A stretch of DNA of 64,000 bases. It comes from Acholoe squamosa. Taxonomy: Eukaryota > Annelida > Polychaeta > Phyllodocida > Polynoidae. The notes beneath the pieces were generated by a model, which saw only the letters and a list, made by a program, of their open reading frames with translations, ran no database searches and had not been told where the DNA came from. Shown piece after piece: positions 36,680 through 46,683 of the stretch. Numbering within the stretch: position 1 is the stretch's first letter; each line of letters starts with the position of its first letter. The stretch is from the NCBI GenBank assembly GCA_949317995.1, contig OX439039.1, forward strand, positions 14,933,282 to 14,997,281. Reading direction: 5' to 3'. The position numbers were made by a program, and so were the translations under genes.

Positions 36680-37041
36680 GGAGGGTGTTGCTCCTATAGT
36701 AAAAGGAAGAGCTGGCTAAAAATGCCATCATTTCCAGTCCTTTCTTATCATGTCACTATAACTTGTCCCTTTTGTTGCTCACAACTGGTCTTTCAAGTAT
36801 GGTGCTAAAAAAGGGGGATTTGAGTAGGTACCTAGTTGGATTAAGTCAGGCAGTATAATAAACTATAGAGCATGTGACATGAGTAGGTACCTGTTAGTGC
36901 ATCTCTCTCTATTTTAAACAAGGCAGGTGACTTTTCAGACTAATGTGGTGAGTGCAAGTTGAATGGTAAAGCAGTGCACGACTTGTTTAGAAAAGAGGGC
37001 ACATACTCACAGCTCTTTTTACAATAGGAGCAACACCCTCC
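36680..37041. mobile_element. GGAGGGTGTTGCTC TIR element, copy 2
   Basis: 362 bp; ends GGAGGGTGTTGCTCCTATAG and ATAGGAGCAACACCCTCC. Orientation opposite to copies 1 and 3, because its right half (CAGACTAATGTGGTGAGTGC... AGAAAAGAGGGCAC) is the reverse complement of their left half. Confidence 0.8.
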
Positions 37042-37208
37042 AGCAGTACCCTCTACCCTTAGGTAGAATGGTGGATCCACTGCCGCATATTTCTTGTGAA
37101 TTGCACTCTCGCATGTATTCTCACAGAAAAAAAAAAGAAATTCACAACAGTGGACCTGCTACTTTCAAATTCTTAGGGTACCATTGTAGAAGAAACCCAG
37201 TGCATACT

Positions 37209-37510
37209 GGAGGGTGTTGCTCTTATGCTAAATAGGGCTGGTAGTAGGTGCCCTCTTTTTCAAAGAAGTTACGCTCTGCTTCACCATTCAACTTCCACTC
37301 ACAATATTAGTCTGAAAAGACATCTGCCTTGCTTAGAAATAGTGTGTGCTGCACTATGAGGTACCTACTTTTGTCATACTCTTTCAAGTGCTCTTGTTTT
37401 GACCACTTGTGTACAACACACAAACAGGTTAGGACTACAAAGAAAGAGACTGTTGCAGCTGAGGCACTTCTTAGGCAATACTACCTTTTCCCATAGGAGC
37501 AACACCCTCC
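37209..37510. mobile_element. GGAGGGTGTTGCTC TIR element, copy 3
   Basis: 302 bp; ends GGAGGGTGTTGCTCTTATG and CATAGGAGCAACACCCTCC. Same orientation as copy 1 (7359) and uninterrupted, so it gives the pre-insertion structure of that copy. Confidence 0.8.
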
Positions 37511-37985
37511 AGGTAAAATCCAGATATGTAGTGGGAGATTTATGAACCTCTTAGACTCGTATGATGGAACAGGAAATACTCTTCACTCTTCAAGCAGAGT
37601 TTCTATTTTTTGTAGTCAGAAACATAATCATGATTGCCAAAGTGGACAAAAGATTGTGTGGAGGATCTACATGATTGTAATTATTAACATCGATGTAGTT
37701 TGATGAAATAATAAAAGGAAAGCTAGGTACAGACTCATGTCATGGGGTCAAGGACCATCGTAAATAAAATCCTAAAATTATAAACTTTCAAAATAATTAG
37801 GGTCAAATCCACCCACTTTCTCTGAGAAAGATAAGTTTTCTGAGCCTTTTACCAAGTCAATTTTATAGTAATAATTAAATCCAGCACTATTGCAAGAATA
37901 GATCTACTTGTTTGGAAAGGAGAGTTATGAAAAGTGTTTCAATCTTTGGTCCACACATTAGAGATCACGATGTGTATGGCAATCT
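37511..37985. other. No gene seen
   Basis: Spacer between two TIR elements; nothing recognised. Confidence 0.45.
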
Positions 37986-38345
37986 GGAGGGTGTTGCTCC
38001 TATAGTAAAAGGAAGAGCTGGCTAAAAATGCCCTTGTTTCCAGTCCTTTCTTTTCTTGTAGCTATAACTTGTCCCTTTGTTGCTCACAAGTGTTCATTCA
38101 AGTATGGTGCTAAAAAAGGGGGATTTGAGTAGGTACCTAGTTGGGAGAAGTCAGTCAGTATAATATACTATAGAGTGTGTGACATGAGTAGGTACCTGAT
38201 AGTGCAGCTCTCTCTGTTTTAAACAAGGCAGGTACTTTTCAGACTAATGTAATGAGTGCAAGTTGAATGGTGAAGCAGAGCTTGACCTCTTTTGAAAAGA
38301 GGGTACCTACTGACAGCTCTTTTTACCATAGGAGCAACACGCTCC
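37986..38345. mobile_element. GGAGGGTGTTGCTC TIR element, copy 4
   Basis: 360 bp, closely similar to copy 2 and in the same orientation (shared AGTAAAAGGAAGAGCTGGCT). The right end reads ATAGGAGCAACACGCTCC. A solitary terminal motif AGCAACACCCTCCTG follows at 38392-38406. Confidence 0.8.
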
Positions 38346-38406
38346 TGTGCTTGTAAAGTAATGCTGTGGAATGTGCTATATCTAGCATACAAGCAACACC
38401 CTCCTG

Positions 38407-39833
38407 TATTCATGCCCACCCTATTAGTTTTACCAGATTCATTCTAAAGAACGCACATGCTCTGATAGGCGCAACTCCTTGGGGCCTAAATGCAAAATCC
38501 TGCAAGCATTTTAAGGTAAAGGCAATGGTTTCTAGTGTAGAAAGAAATAACGATTTTAAGGCACAATGATCTTTAGGATTTAGGGTCTGCTCTCATTAGA
38601 ATTAACTTATGTCTTGAGCATCAATATCCCTTTTTTCTTGTATAATTATGTGTGCGCTTAATTGTCAGTTTCGTATACTCTCCTGAAGCATGATGCATAT
38701 ACATCAATGAGGAATTATGTGACAATAATAATAGCAAAGCAAAATGAAGCTGTGAACATCTTGCAGCCCTTACAGGGTTAACTCAACACTGCATCCACAC
38801 AGGTGGCTATGCTGAGCTAAAACTCTGGGAATGGACATTTGCACGTTCCCTTCACTTAACAGCTTGCCCATGAATTATCAGCAAGGCAATACTCTATCAT
38901 TTGCACAGCAGGGAATATGGGATGATCCGTCCACCTGAAAACTGGTGAAAAATCGGTCATAAACAAAAGACCACTATCTTATTTTTGTTTGTGATGTCCT
39001 CTCAGTGCAATTACTCTTTTTTAAGTGCCTAAAGTAGATAACTGTAGTATAAATGCTGATAATTGTATCAGTGAGAAACCATTAACACCAATACAATCAC
39101 AGAATCTATCGCACCGTAACACATGATGGCCACAATGTGCACTTTTTTAACTTTGGAAAAAAAAGCGTCATAACGCCAGTTTTGCAAATCACGATGCAGT
39201 CCCCTTAACCTTTCGACAATAATCCAATAGCATTGCTGACTTTTGTCTTAATGTGTTCTGCCGATCATGCATGGATTATGTTGGATCGGGAAGATCATTT
39301 TATATCAATAGGAATAAAATAATGCAGAAATATAGTGTGGGGGAGGGGGCTAAAGGGATAACGGGTGATAATAGAAAATTACACAATTCAAAATCCCTGT
39401 TGAAAGATTGGGTATCATCTCATTAGAAGATCATGAATGCGTTCATAATACATGGAATGGGGGTATGATCAAAAGTTACACCTTTTACTGACGTCAAACT
39501 GAATGTTACGGAACACCACTTACAGCTGATTTCGTACAATTAGTGATAGTGGACCATCGTCATACTTCTCATACTTCTCACACCGACAATTAGGACACTT
39601 ATACATAACGAGGCATCTGGGTGTGGCCATATAATTATGTGATTGGATCATATTTTCAATATGAATGTAACCCTTTTTACATGCATGATATCTATATTCC
39701 TACGATGAAATAAGCTTATCTGAACGCATTTTAAAGGGAAAGGCTGCATCTTCATGTGATATCGACATTTTTTCTTGCTTTAATGGAATAAATGTGTGAA
39801 AAATGTTAGCAATATTTTGGAATTCAAAAAGAC
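38407..39833. other. No gene seen
   Basis: Intergenic; nothing coding recognised. Confidence 0.45.
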
Positions 39834-40092
39834 ATTTTCACCTGAAGTCAGACACCTAATGATAAACAATCACCTTATGTCGGACACACTGTTTTCCCTC
39901 TTTTCTGTATAGAAAGGGGGATGCAATTTGTGTTTCCTATGTAAGGGAGGTTAATATTGATATCAGGCTTCATTCTGTTACATTTAGTCTACAAATTATG
40001 AAGCTTTTACCTGAGGGTTGTTCACTGGACATGGGAAACCGTATTTTATATGTGGCAGAAGGGTATTTAAAACATGCATTATCCAATAAGAC

Positions 40093-40345
40093 TATTGCAG
40101 TAGATATGTGTTAAATTAGTGGACCTATAATGTATACATTATAAATTGTCCTTTATTGCAGTAGATATGTGTTAAATTAGTGGACCTATAATGTATACAT
40201 TGTGAATTGTCTTTTTTTTATTGCAGTAGATATGTGTTAAATTAGTGGACCTATAATGTATACATTGTGAATTCTCTTTTTTTATTGCAGTAGATATGTG
40301 TTAAATTAGTGGACCTATAATGTATACATTGTGAATTGTCTTTTT
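40093..40345 (+). repeat. Tandem repeat, about 61-66 bp, four copies
   Basis: Unit ATTGCAGTAGATATGTGTTA AATTAGTGGACCTATAATGT ATACATT, with spacers of variable T-run length. Starts at 40093, 40154, 40220 and 40284. Confidence 0.95.
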
Positions 40346-40527
40346 TCATCAGAGCTATCCCTATTCTACCCATAATGTTGGATACAACAATATAAATAAT
40401 AGGAATTTACTATATGGGCTTATGTAAATGCATTATATCATTTGAATATTGAGTCCTTACATTTTACAGCATAATAAGCTGACCCTCCATGTTCCATGCA
40501 CTATTTCAGTAAATTAGTTATAGGATA

Positions 40528-40723
40528 TACCATAGTGACCTGAATAAGCGCCCCGGCGCTCATAGATTTCAATGCTACTCTATCCCCGCGCTTACACAAG
40601 ACCAGCATTTATTCAAGACATAGATTAAGGTGTAAATTTCAATTTTAAGACCACTATGGCCCGGCGCTTATTCAAGACAGGCGCCTATTCAAAGACCCGG
40701 CTCTTAAACAGGCAACTACGGTA
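40528..40723. mobile_element. CGCTTA-type TIR element, copy 6
   Basis: 196 bp; ends TACCATAGTGACCTGAATAA and, inverted, TACCGTAGTTGCCTGTTTAA. The interior has GGCGCTTATTCAAGACAGGC. Confidence 0.75.
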
Positions 40724-41187
40724 TGATAATTTCTGATTAAAGCACAGGGAAGTACTGAGCTGGTGAAATTGGTGTCCGAGTCAAGGTGAAGATACATGCC
40801 CTATTTGATTAAGTTATGAAAAGCAAACTTCTAACATTTGAAGAGTCTTATTGTGAGTATATGGCACAGAAGATGTAGGGGTGTCATCTGATAGCTGCAT
40901 ATATACAGGATTTGTCCAAGTATAGACTCTCAATAAAGTGATTTGTACAACCTTTTCTATTTATGTCCACAATGATGATGCCAAAATACACCCCAGTTTC
41001 GGCACACTCATAATCATAATGAAGTTTAATGCTAAATATGTACTCTCTTCATGATAATCAAGATAAACACATGGATTTTCGTATTGAACTGACAATTCCG
41101 CCAAACTTAATACACTTCATTATGAAATCATAGTTAAAAAGTGTCTGACTCAAGGTGTGTGTCCGTCTTAGGGTGAATCTACCCTAA

Positions 41188-42557
41188 ATAAAATCATTGG
41201 ATATCTCTCTATCTATTTCGTGTAATTGTGGACTTTTGTCAGAAAAATGAATCATCAATGAGGGGGTTTTAGGCTTTAATGTTGAACTTGGCTAAATAAG
41301 TAACACGTAACTCGAGGACTTAGATATACAATATAGACATGTGTATTTTTGCCAAACTCGTGAGAATTCTTGGGTTTTTAGATTGTATTTTATAATCATT
41401 CAACTACAAACCAGTTATCTAATGATTGCCCTACCTTTATCTTTTCTATGTCAATTTATATTATGTGTTTGATAATGCCCAATTAAATTCATAGTTAATT
41501 GTCTGTTCTTGCTATTTGGCTTTTGTTGGAGGAGATCCACCTTTGTGTAGATATAATACGCTAATAGAATTCCAAACAAAACAACTAGTTATGCATTATC
41601 TGAGGTTCCAACGTACCATGTTGCAGTACTAACATTTCTATATTTTGGTTAAGAACCACTAGCACAACTGCCCCGGCAGGTAATGCAGAGTTATGTGCCA
41701 GGGCTACATCACAACAAGAGATGGGTAGAAAAACTCACTGCACATTAGGAAATGTATAGTATACTGTTCTCATATATTGTCTGTGGGTTGTATTGTGGGC
41801 AGGCATAATTGGCCAGGCCACCAGCAGTAACCCTTCAGGAATGCGATTCATACGTCAAATGATTATTCATTTTGAAATTCGTCTGCAACCGATGAGATTG
41901 AGGATGAAAAAAATTATGATAATTTTGATGCTTTTCACAACATGTAGTATTGCATTTACTATGTAATAACTATAAACGATGACCATGAAAGATTTTCGTT
42001 TCTAATGAGGTAATTATTCTGAGTATGAAAGGATCATCATTTCACTGAAAGAACATTCCTCAAATGTTATGAATTAACCCCCAGGTCTTTCAATGTCACA
42101 TATTGCATTGATGTATCTTGTTAATTGGTGGACATAATACTTGAATGCAGTCTTGGTATATATAGTGGCAAGTTCCTCACCAGGGCTACAAAAGTCATCC
42201 ATGTATTATACTAACTATTAAACCCTGGGTGTTGATGATGCACCCCTGCAGAGTTGCTATCAAGAAGTTTAGATACTGTACAGCCCTTGTTGCTATGATG
42301 TACCTAGGCCATGCTGTCTTTACAGCAGCCTGTAGACAGCCCTTTACGCTTTATTCACCCCCCCCCCCCAGCAAATCCTGAGGATTTGATACATCTAGTG
42401 GGTGACATGCTGTACAAGGTTCTGTCGACCAAGTGTGGGTAGAAATGAAGATGTATACATGCAGGGACCTTTACACCACTGAGGTAATGAGACCCACCCA
42501 CCTCACACAACATGGTGGGGCATCTACAACAATGACTATGTTTAACCCTTCAAGGGT
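41188..42557. other. No gene seen
   Basis: Intergenic. A C-run (42358-42370) and CATCATG-family words (42225-42345) are present. Confidence 0.45.
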
Positions 42558-42805
42558 CATACTGTAGTACTTACGGAGGACCGTATCTCATACTGTAGTA
42601 CTAACGGAGGACCATATCTCATATTGTAGTACTTACGGAGGACCATATCTCATACTGTAGTACTTATGGAGGACCATATCTCATACTGTAGTACTTATGG
42701 AGGACCATATCTCATACTGTAGCGCTTATGGAGGACCATATCTCATACTGTAGTACTTACCGAGGACCGTATCTCATACTGTAGTACTTACGGAGGACCA
42801 TATTG
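42558..42805 (+). repeat. 31-bp tandem repeat, eight copies
   Basis: Unit CATACTGTAGTACTTACGGA GGACCATATCT, with starts every 31 bp from 42558 to 42775. Copies differ at one to three positions. Confidence 0.97.
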
Positions 42806-43130
42806 TTAGACACAGAATAATGCTTAAAGATCCACATGGCTGTAAAGAGAGTCTCACAAGTTCCGTTCAGTTTCAGTGTGGACTCTTCTTAAATGGTTGA
42901 ATGGTGCTGATATAATGATCTTTTGTGTGTTTAATATGATTTATCTCACGATTCTAGCCTCCACAGTGCTTTTTTGGTCAAAACCCAGTTCCGTTATCAG
43001 GGTGTTACCGCATTCTGAGATCTTCTGTTCTTTTCTAAGACATCTTTGGTGTGATTCTGGGCATGTTAATTAATTTGAGAAGTATACAAAGTCAACCATG
43101 CCATACATTTCCAGTTAAAACTGTTTAGGT

Positions 43131-43195
43131 CATACGGGGGTGCGAACCCCGGCCGCTGTGGCAATAGACAGAATCGCTATCCATTACACCACGCT
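43131..43195 (-). repeat. tRNA-like SINE head
   Basis: The minus strand has an A-box-like GTGGTGTAATGGATAGC and a B-box-like GGGGTTCGCACCCC with a proper T-arm (CGGGG/CCCCG around a 7-nt TTCGCAC loop). The acceptor ends do not pair and the anticodon stem is reduced to four pairs, so it is a tRNA-derived SINE fragment rather than a functional tRNA. Confidence 0.5.
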
Positions 43196-43382
43196 GAGCG
43201 GTAGTAGAATCCAAAGCAAATGACAGATTTGAAATGATCTCACTTACCAGCCCGTGAATGCACCCTTCTTTAACATAGAATCCAATGGTGGTTAGTTGAG
43301 TTATTAACAGGGAGACATCCTTAGATATCTTATATGATCCCTCCCTGACTAATTTCTCCATATTATTTGAAATAAAGAAGAA

Positions 43383-43668
43383 TCCAATGGTTTTCCATAG
43401 CGATATGTCTCGCCACCAGCCCCGGCCTCCTGCGGCAGGCTGACCAACATATGGGACCTTCCCACACTGTCAACACGATGCCCGGCATGGTGGAGGCGGG
43501 TGGCGAAGCGTATCGCTATGTAACTTCATTGGATTATTATTTATTTAGAAGCAGGCTGACCAACATACGGGACCTTCCCACACTGTCAACACGATGCCCG
43601 GCATGGTGGAGGCGGGTGGCGAAGCGTATCGCTATGTAACTTCATTGGATTATTATTTATTTAGAAGC
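43383..43668. mobile_element. TIR element with internal 116-bp duplication
   Basis: The left part (TCCAATGG...CATAGCGATA...TCGCCACC) is inverted relative to the right end (GGTGGCGAAGCGTATCGCTATG...TTCATTGGA). The right portion is duplicated in tandem (43435-43550 and 43551-43666) with a single noted difference (ATATGG/ATACGG). Confidence 0.7.
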
Positions 43669-44331
43669 ATATGGAGACAAAAAGTACACAGACGCCCCCT
43701 ATGGATCATATATTTGTTGGTACTAGGAGCTCAGTGCATGGCATGATTGGATTCTACCCAAAATATGTGTGGAAAGTTGGTCAAGTGCCGACGACCTAAA
43801 TGGCCATAGGCCTGGCAAGGTGAACTGGGGAGAATAGCTTGGGATCAGAAAATTTCTTCTCCTGCATTTATTCTCAGGTTATAAGGTTAGAAATTAATAC
43901 AAAATGGAGGAATAAGTGTTATAAATGCATTAATCCCTGTTATATCCCAGGACTCGGTGGGATTAGCTAGGAATAATCCTGACCCCGCACACCTCGCCCT
44001 GGGTTAAACATAGATTAATAGCTTGATATTGCAATTCAACCTTGCTCCCTGATGGTCCTCTCCCCGCCAGGGACCTGGACCGCACCCGAATATAACACAG
44101 AAAACGACATTGATGTGCCTCTGTTGTTGGGTAACTAGCCAGTGCTGGATTCATGCATGCATCATATTAATGGTTTGTACAAGGTAGACATGATACACCA
44201 AGTGCTGGTGAGTAACCCGCCAACACTGTATAGGTGAATTATGATGACAATTTAGCACAAACCTGAGGGATATTGCATCATGCCAACATTCTGGGATTGC
44301 ATCAAACCAGGGGCCGACATATACATGAATG
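43669..44331. other. Insertion-site flank; CATCATG-family repeat
   Basis: No gene. The part next to the LTR element contains ATGCATGCATCAT and GATATTGCATCATGCC words. Joined across the element, the flanks read CATGAATG then CAGCCCTG, the same string found uninterrupted at 28328-28343. Confidence 0.5.
44328..44331. repeat. Target site duplication AATG (left)
   Basis: AATG directly before the 5' LTR equals AATG directly after the 3' LTR (60191-60194). Confidence 0.7.
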
Positions 44332-45669
44332 TATTATTCCATAAATTGTAACATATTTTGTATTAATCAAAGAAATATCTATGAAATTAATACATAGGTT
44401 GGTTCTAAGAGCTATAAGAGCGCTCAAACTTTACATAAGAGCGTTCATGCCCCACTGCACACCAGCCACAGTCAGTTAGACTAAGTTTATGACATCAAAA
44501 GGTCCGACCTAATGGTTCACTGCACAATATAATAAGAATAAGGGTCTCAGTGTGCGACCTCATGGTTCAATGCACAAATTAATAACTTGTAAGTGAATGC
44601 AACCGGCCGTCACGGGTGCCTGAGCACCGCTGACGCCGTCATGAGTGTCTGAGCACTCTAAGGACTGAACAATGGGTTACATAAGCACGACGCCATAACC
44701 TTCCGGTCGCTCTAGCGTCGCTCCTGAGCGACCTAGGTCAAATATCAAAAATTCTATGGAAAGCCCATAATTAGACGGTCAGAATGAGCCCAAGATCAAG
44801 GCTGAACTCCCAGTATTAAGGAAGTTACGCCATGGAGACTGAATTGACCTCCGAGTGAGCTACAGACAAACCGGCGGGAGTTACGCGCCTATCCAGCGGG
44901 CATTATAATCTTGGCACATTCAGCTCTGCGCATGCCCAAAATGGCGGTTATACAAGCATAAACGGCCGAGATATGAGGGTCTAAAGATGCAGAACCGACC
45001 AAGACAATGGGGGCCATAGCGGCGTCCATGGGGGTCCTTTGTCCCCCTGTGACACTTGAAAGGGTCCCCTCAAACAATTGTAGAGTTAGGCAGATGCTGC
45101 TGGCTCCAGTCAGTCTGGAGGTGCTTTTCCAAGATTTGCTACAAATAGCCTGTCTGCACCTCCAGGAAGACACATCACCAAGAACCGCTCTAGAGGTAAC
45201 ATCTCCAGTCATCTCCTGCTACCTGCTATACCACTGCACTATGGTGAAACTATGCTAGACAGGCATTGGTTTCCTACCATTAGTGGCCAGAGGCTATCTT
45301 CTTCAAGACTTCCACCAGAGGGTAAAGTTATCCATTATTACATTATTCCTCTAAGCAGCAGGTCAGGAGCTAGGTGTGGGAACCCACCTAGAAGTATGCT
45401 GGACACTGTATTATTAATACCTCACAGGTGGAGTGGAACTGAACATTGTACTTTATAAATTACTGTATGTTTACTGTATGTACTAATTACCTACATACTA
45501 ACTACTGTATGATTGATATTTCTTACATGTTGCCTAAAGCTGAATAAACCAGTGACAACTGGAAATAACACTATTTTATATGAGCCTGATGTATTTACAC
45601 TATATACCACTAGTCTTATGATATTTCTCATATGACAACTTGATCATGCCAATAATTACTAGTATGACA
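44332..45669 (+). repeat. 5' LTR
   Basis: Homology with 58852-60190 begins at TATTATTCC (44332) and ends at ACTAGTATGACA (45669). It contains three small hairpins (44615-44733), an NRF1-like TGCGCATGC (44927-44935) next to a YY1-type AAAATGGCGG (44938-44947), and AATAAA at 45543-45548. Frames of 68-107 codons inside are mirror shadows present in both LTRs and are not taken as genes. Confidence 0.95.
45543..45548 (+). terminator. AATAAA polyadenylation signal (5' LTR copy)
   Basis: Canonical AATAAA about 120 bp before the LTR end; the identical copy at 60064-60069 would serve in the 3' LTR. Confidence 0.55.
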
Positions 45670-45672
45670 AAG

Positions 45673-45687
45673 TGGTGGAGAACATCC
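45673..45687 (+). other. Candidate primer binding site
   Basis: TGGTGGAGAACATCC starts three bases after the 5' LTR, the expected place, and begins with TGG complementary to a tRNA CCA end. I cannot name the primer tRNA. Confidence 0.5.
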
Positions 45688-45724
45688 TACTAAGATCCCA
45701 TACCTCACAGGCTCATAAAATTTA

Positions 45725-46315
45725 AAGCTGGTAACACAACTAAAAACAATCATGCACACAGTAAGTTAAAGCTGGTACCGCAACTGGGAACAATCATGCA
45801 CACAGTAAATTAGAGCTGGTACCGCATACACACAGTTAGACCCACTCCACCCACCCAGTGACCTTGACCTTGACACCATACCCACCAAGGTCACCAGTGA
45901 GATCTCCCACATACCAGTGAGATCTCCCACATACCAGTGAGATCTCCCACATACCAGTGAGATCCCCCACACATCAATGAGATCTCCCACACATCAGTGA
46001 GATCTCCCACACATCAATGAGATCTCCCACACATCAGTGAGATCTCCCACACATCAATGAGACCTCTCACACAACAGTAAGATCTCTCATATATCAGTGA
46101 GGTCTCCCAAAACGTCAGTGAGGTCTCCCAAACGTCAGTGAGGTCTCCCAAACGTCAGTGAGGTCTCCCACACGTCAGTGAGGTCTCCCACACGTCAGAG
46201 AGGTCTCCCACACGTCAGTGAGGTCTCCCACACGTCAGTGAGGTCTCCCACACGTCAGTGAGGTCTCCCACACGTCAGTGAGGTCTCCCACACGTCAGTG
46301 AGGTCCACCACACAC
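45725..46315 (+). repeat. Leader minisatellites
   Basis: Two tandem arrays fill the untranslated leader. The first is a roughly 50-bp unit around AAAGCTGGTACCGCAACTGG (45725-45830, about 2.5 copies). The second is a 20-21-bp unit ACATCAGTGAGATCTCCCAC / ACGTCAGTGAGGTCTCCCAC (45890-46312, about 21 copies). Unit length is not a multiple of three, so stops occur in all frames. Confidence 0.9.
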
Positions 46316-46683
46316 ACATCAAAGCCTTATCAGTCAAGCTGGCAGAACAACACACAAAGACCTTACGTAGTCAGGGGCCTGTTGAAGAGGTCTCCCTCCC
46401 ACCAAGATCTAGGAGGCCCACAGGAGGCAAACCAGCCTCCAATACAACAGACCCACACTCAGTAGACCCCACACCACCCACCCTGTCTACTCAGGGAACA
46501 ACCAGTTCTCAGGGATCCAACATTTCCCAGGGATCTCTACAGGACGCCCAACTCACGCTATCTACCTCAGGGGAAGAAGGATCTGTCTCAGGGGGTGGAT
46601 CCACACCCTCATCTAGATCCTCCACCCCAGCTCCAGCCTTTGACAGCCACTCCTCCAGAGACACCTCCCCCACACCCTCCATC
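46282..46683 (+). other. AUG-less open extension upstream of gag
   Basis: The gag frame is open for 134 codons upstream of its ATG, from just after a TGA at 46279-46281, without any ATG. The inferred composition is Ser/Thr/Pro/Gly-rich and resembles coding sequence. CUG codons in frame (for example 46339-46341) could serve as non-AUG starts. Confidence 0.45.

Larger units (their letters stand above)
39834..41187. mobile_element. TTCACCTGA...GGACAC TIR element, copy 2 (composite)
   Basis: Left end TTTTCACCTGAAGTCAGACAC, far right end GTGTGTCCGTCTTAGGGTGAA. An internal right-type end (GTGTCCGAGTCAAGGTGAA, 40771-40789) and a left-type end (ACACCCCAGTTTCGGCACAC, about 40987) show at least two stacked units, as in copy 1. 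It contains a tandem repeat (40093-40345) and a CGCTTA element (40528-40723). Confidence 0.55.

Noticed and set aside
43131..43195. Functional tRNA gene
   Set aside because: B box and T arm are good but the acceptor stem does not pair and the anticodon stem is incomplete.
44889..45458. Open frames of 68-107 codons on both strands inside each LTR (same again at 59410-59979)
   Set aside because: They overlap each other on opposite strands, have no domain, and are duplicated only because the LTRs are identical.
44347..45669. LTR starting at the TG of TGTAACATATT
   Set aside because: A canonical TG start, but homology between the LTRs continues about 15 bp further up and only the start at 44332 yields a matching target duplication.
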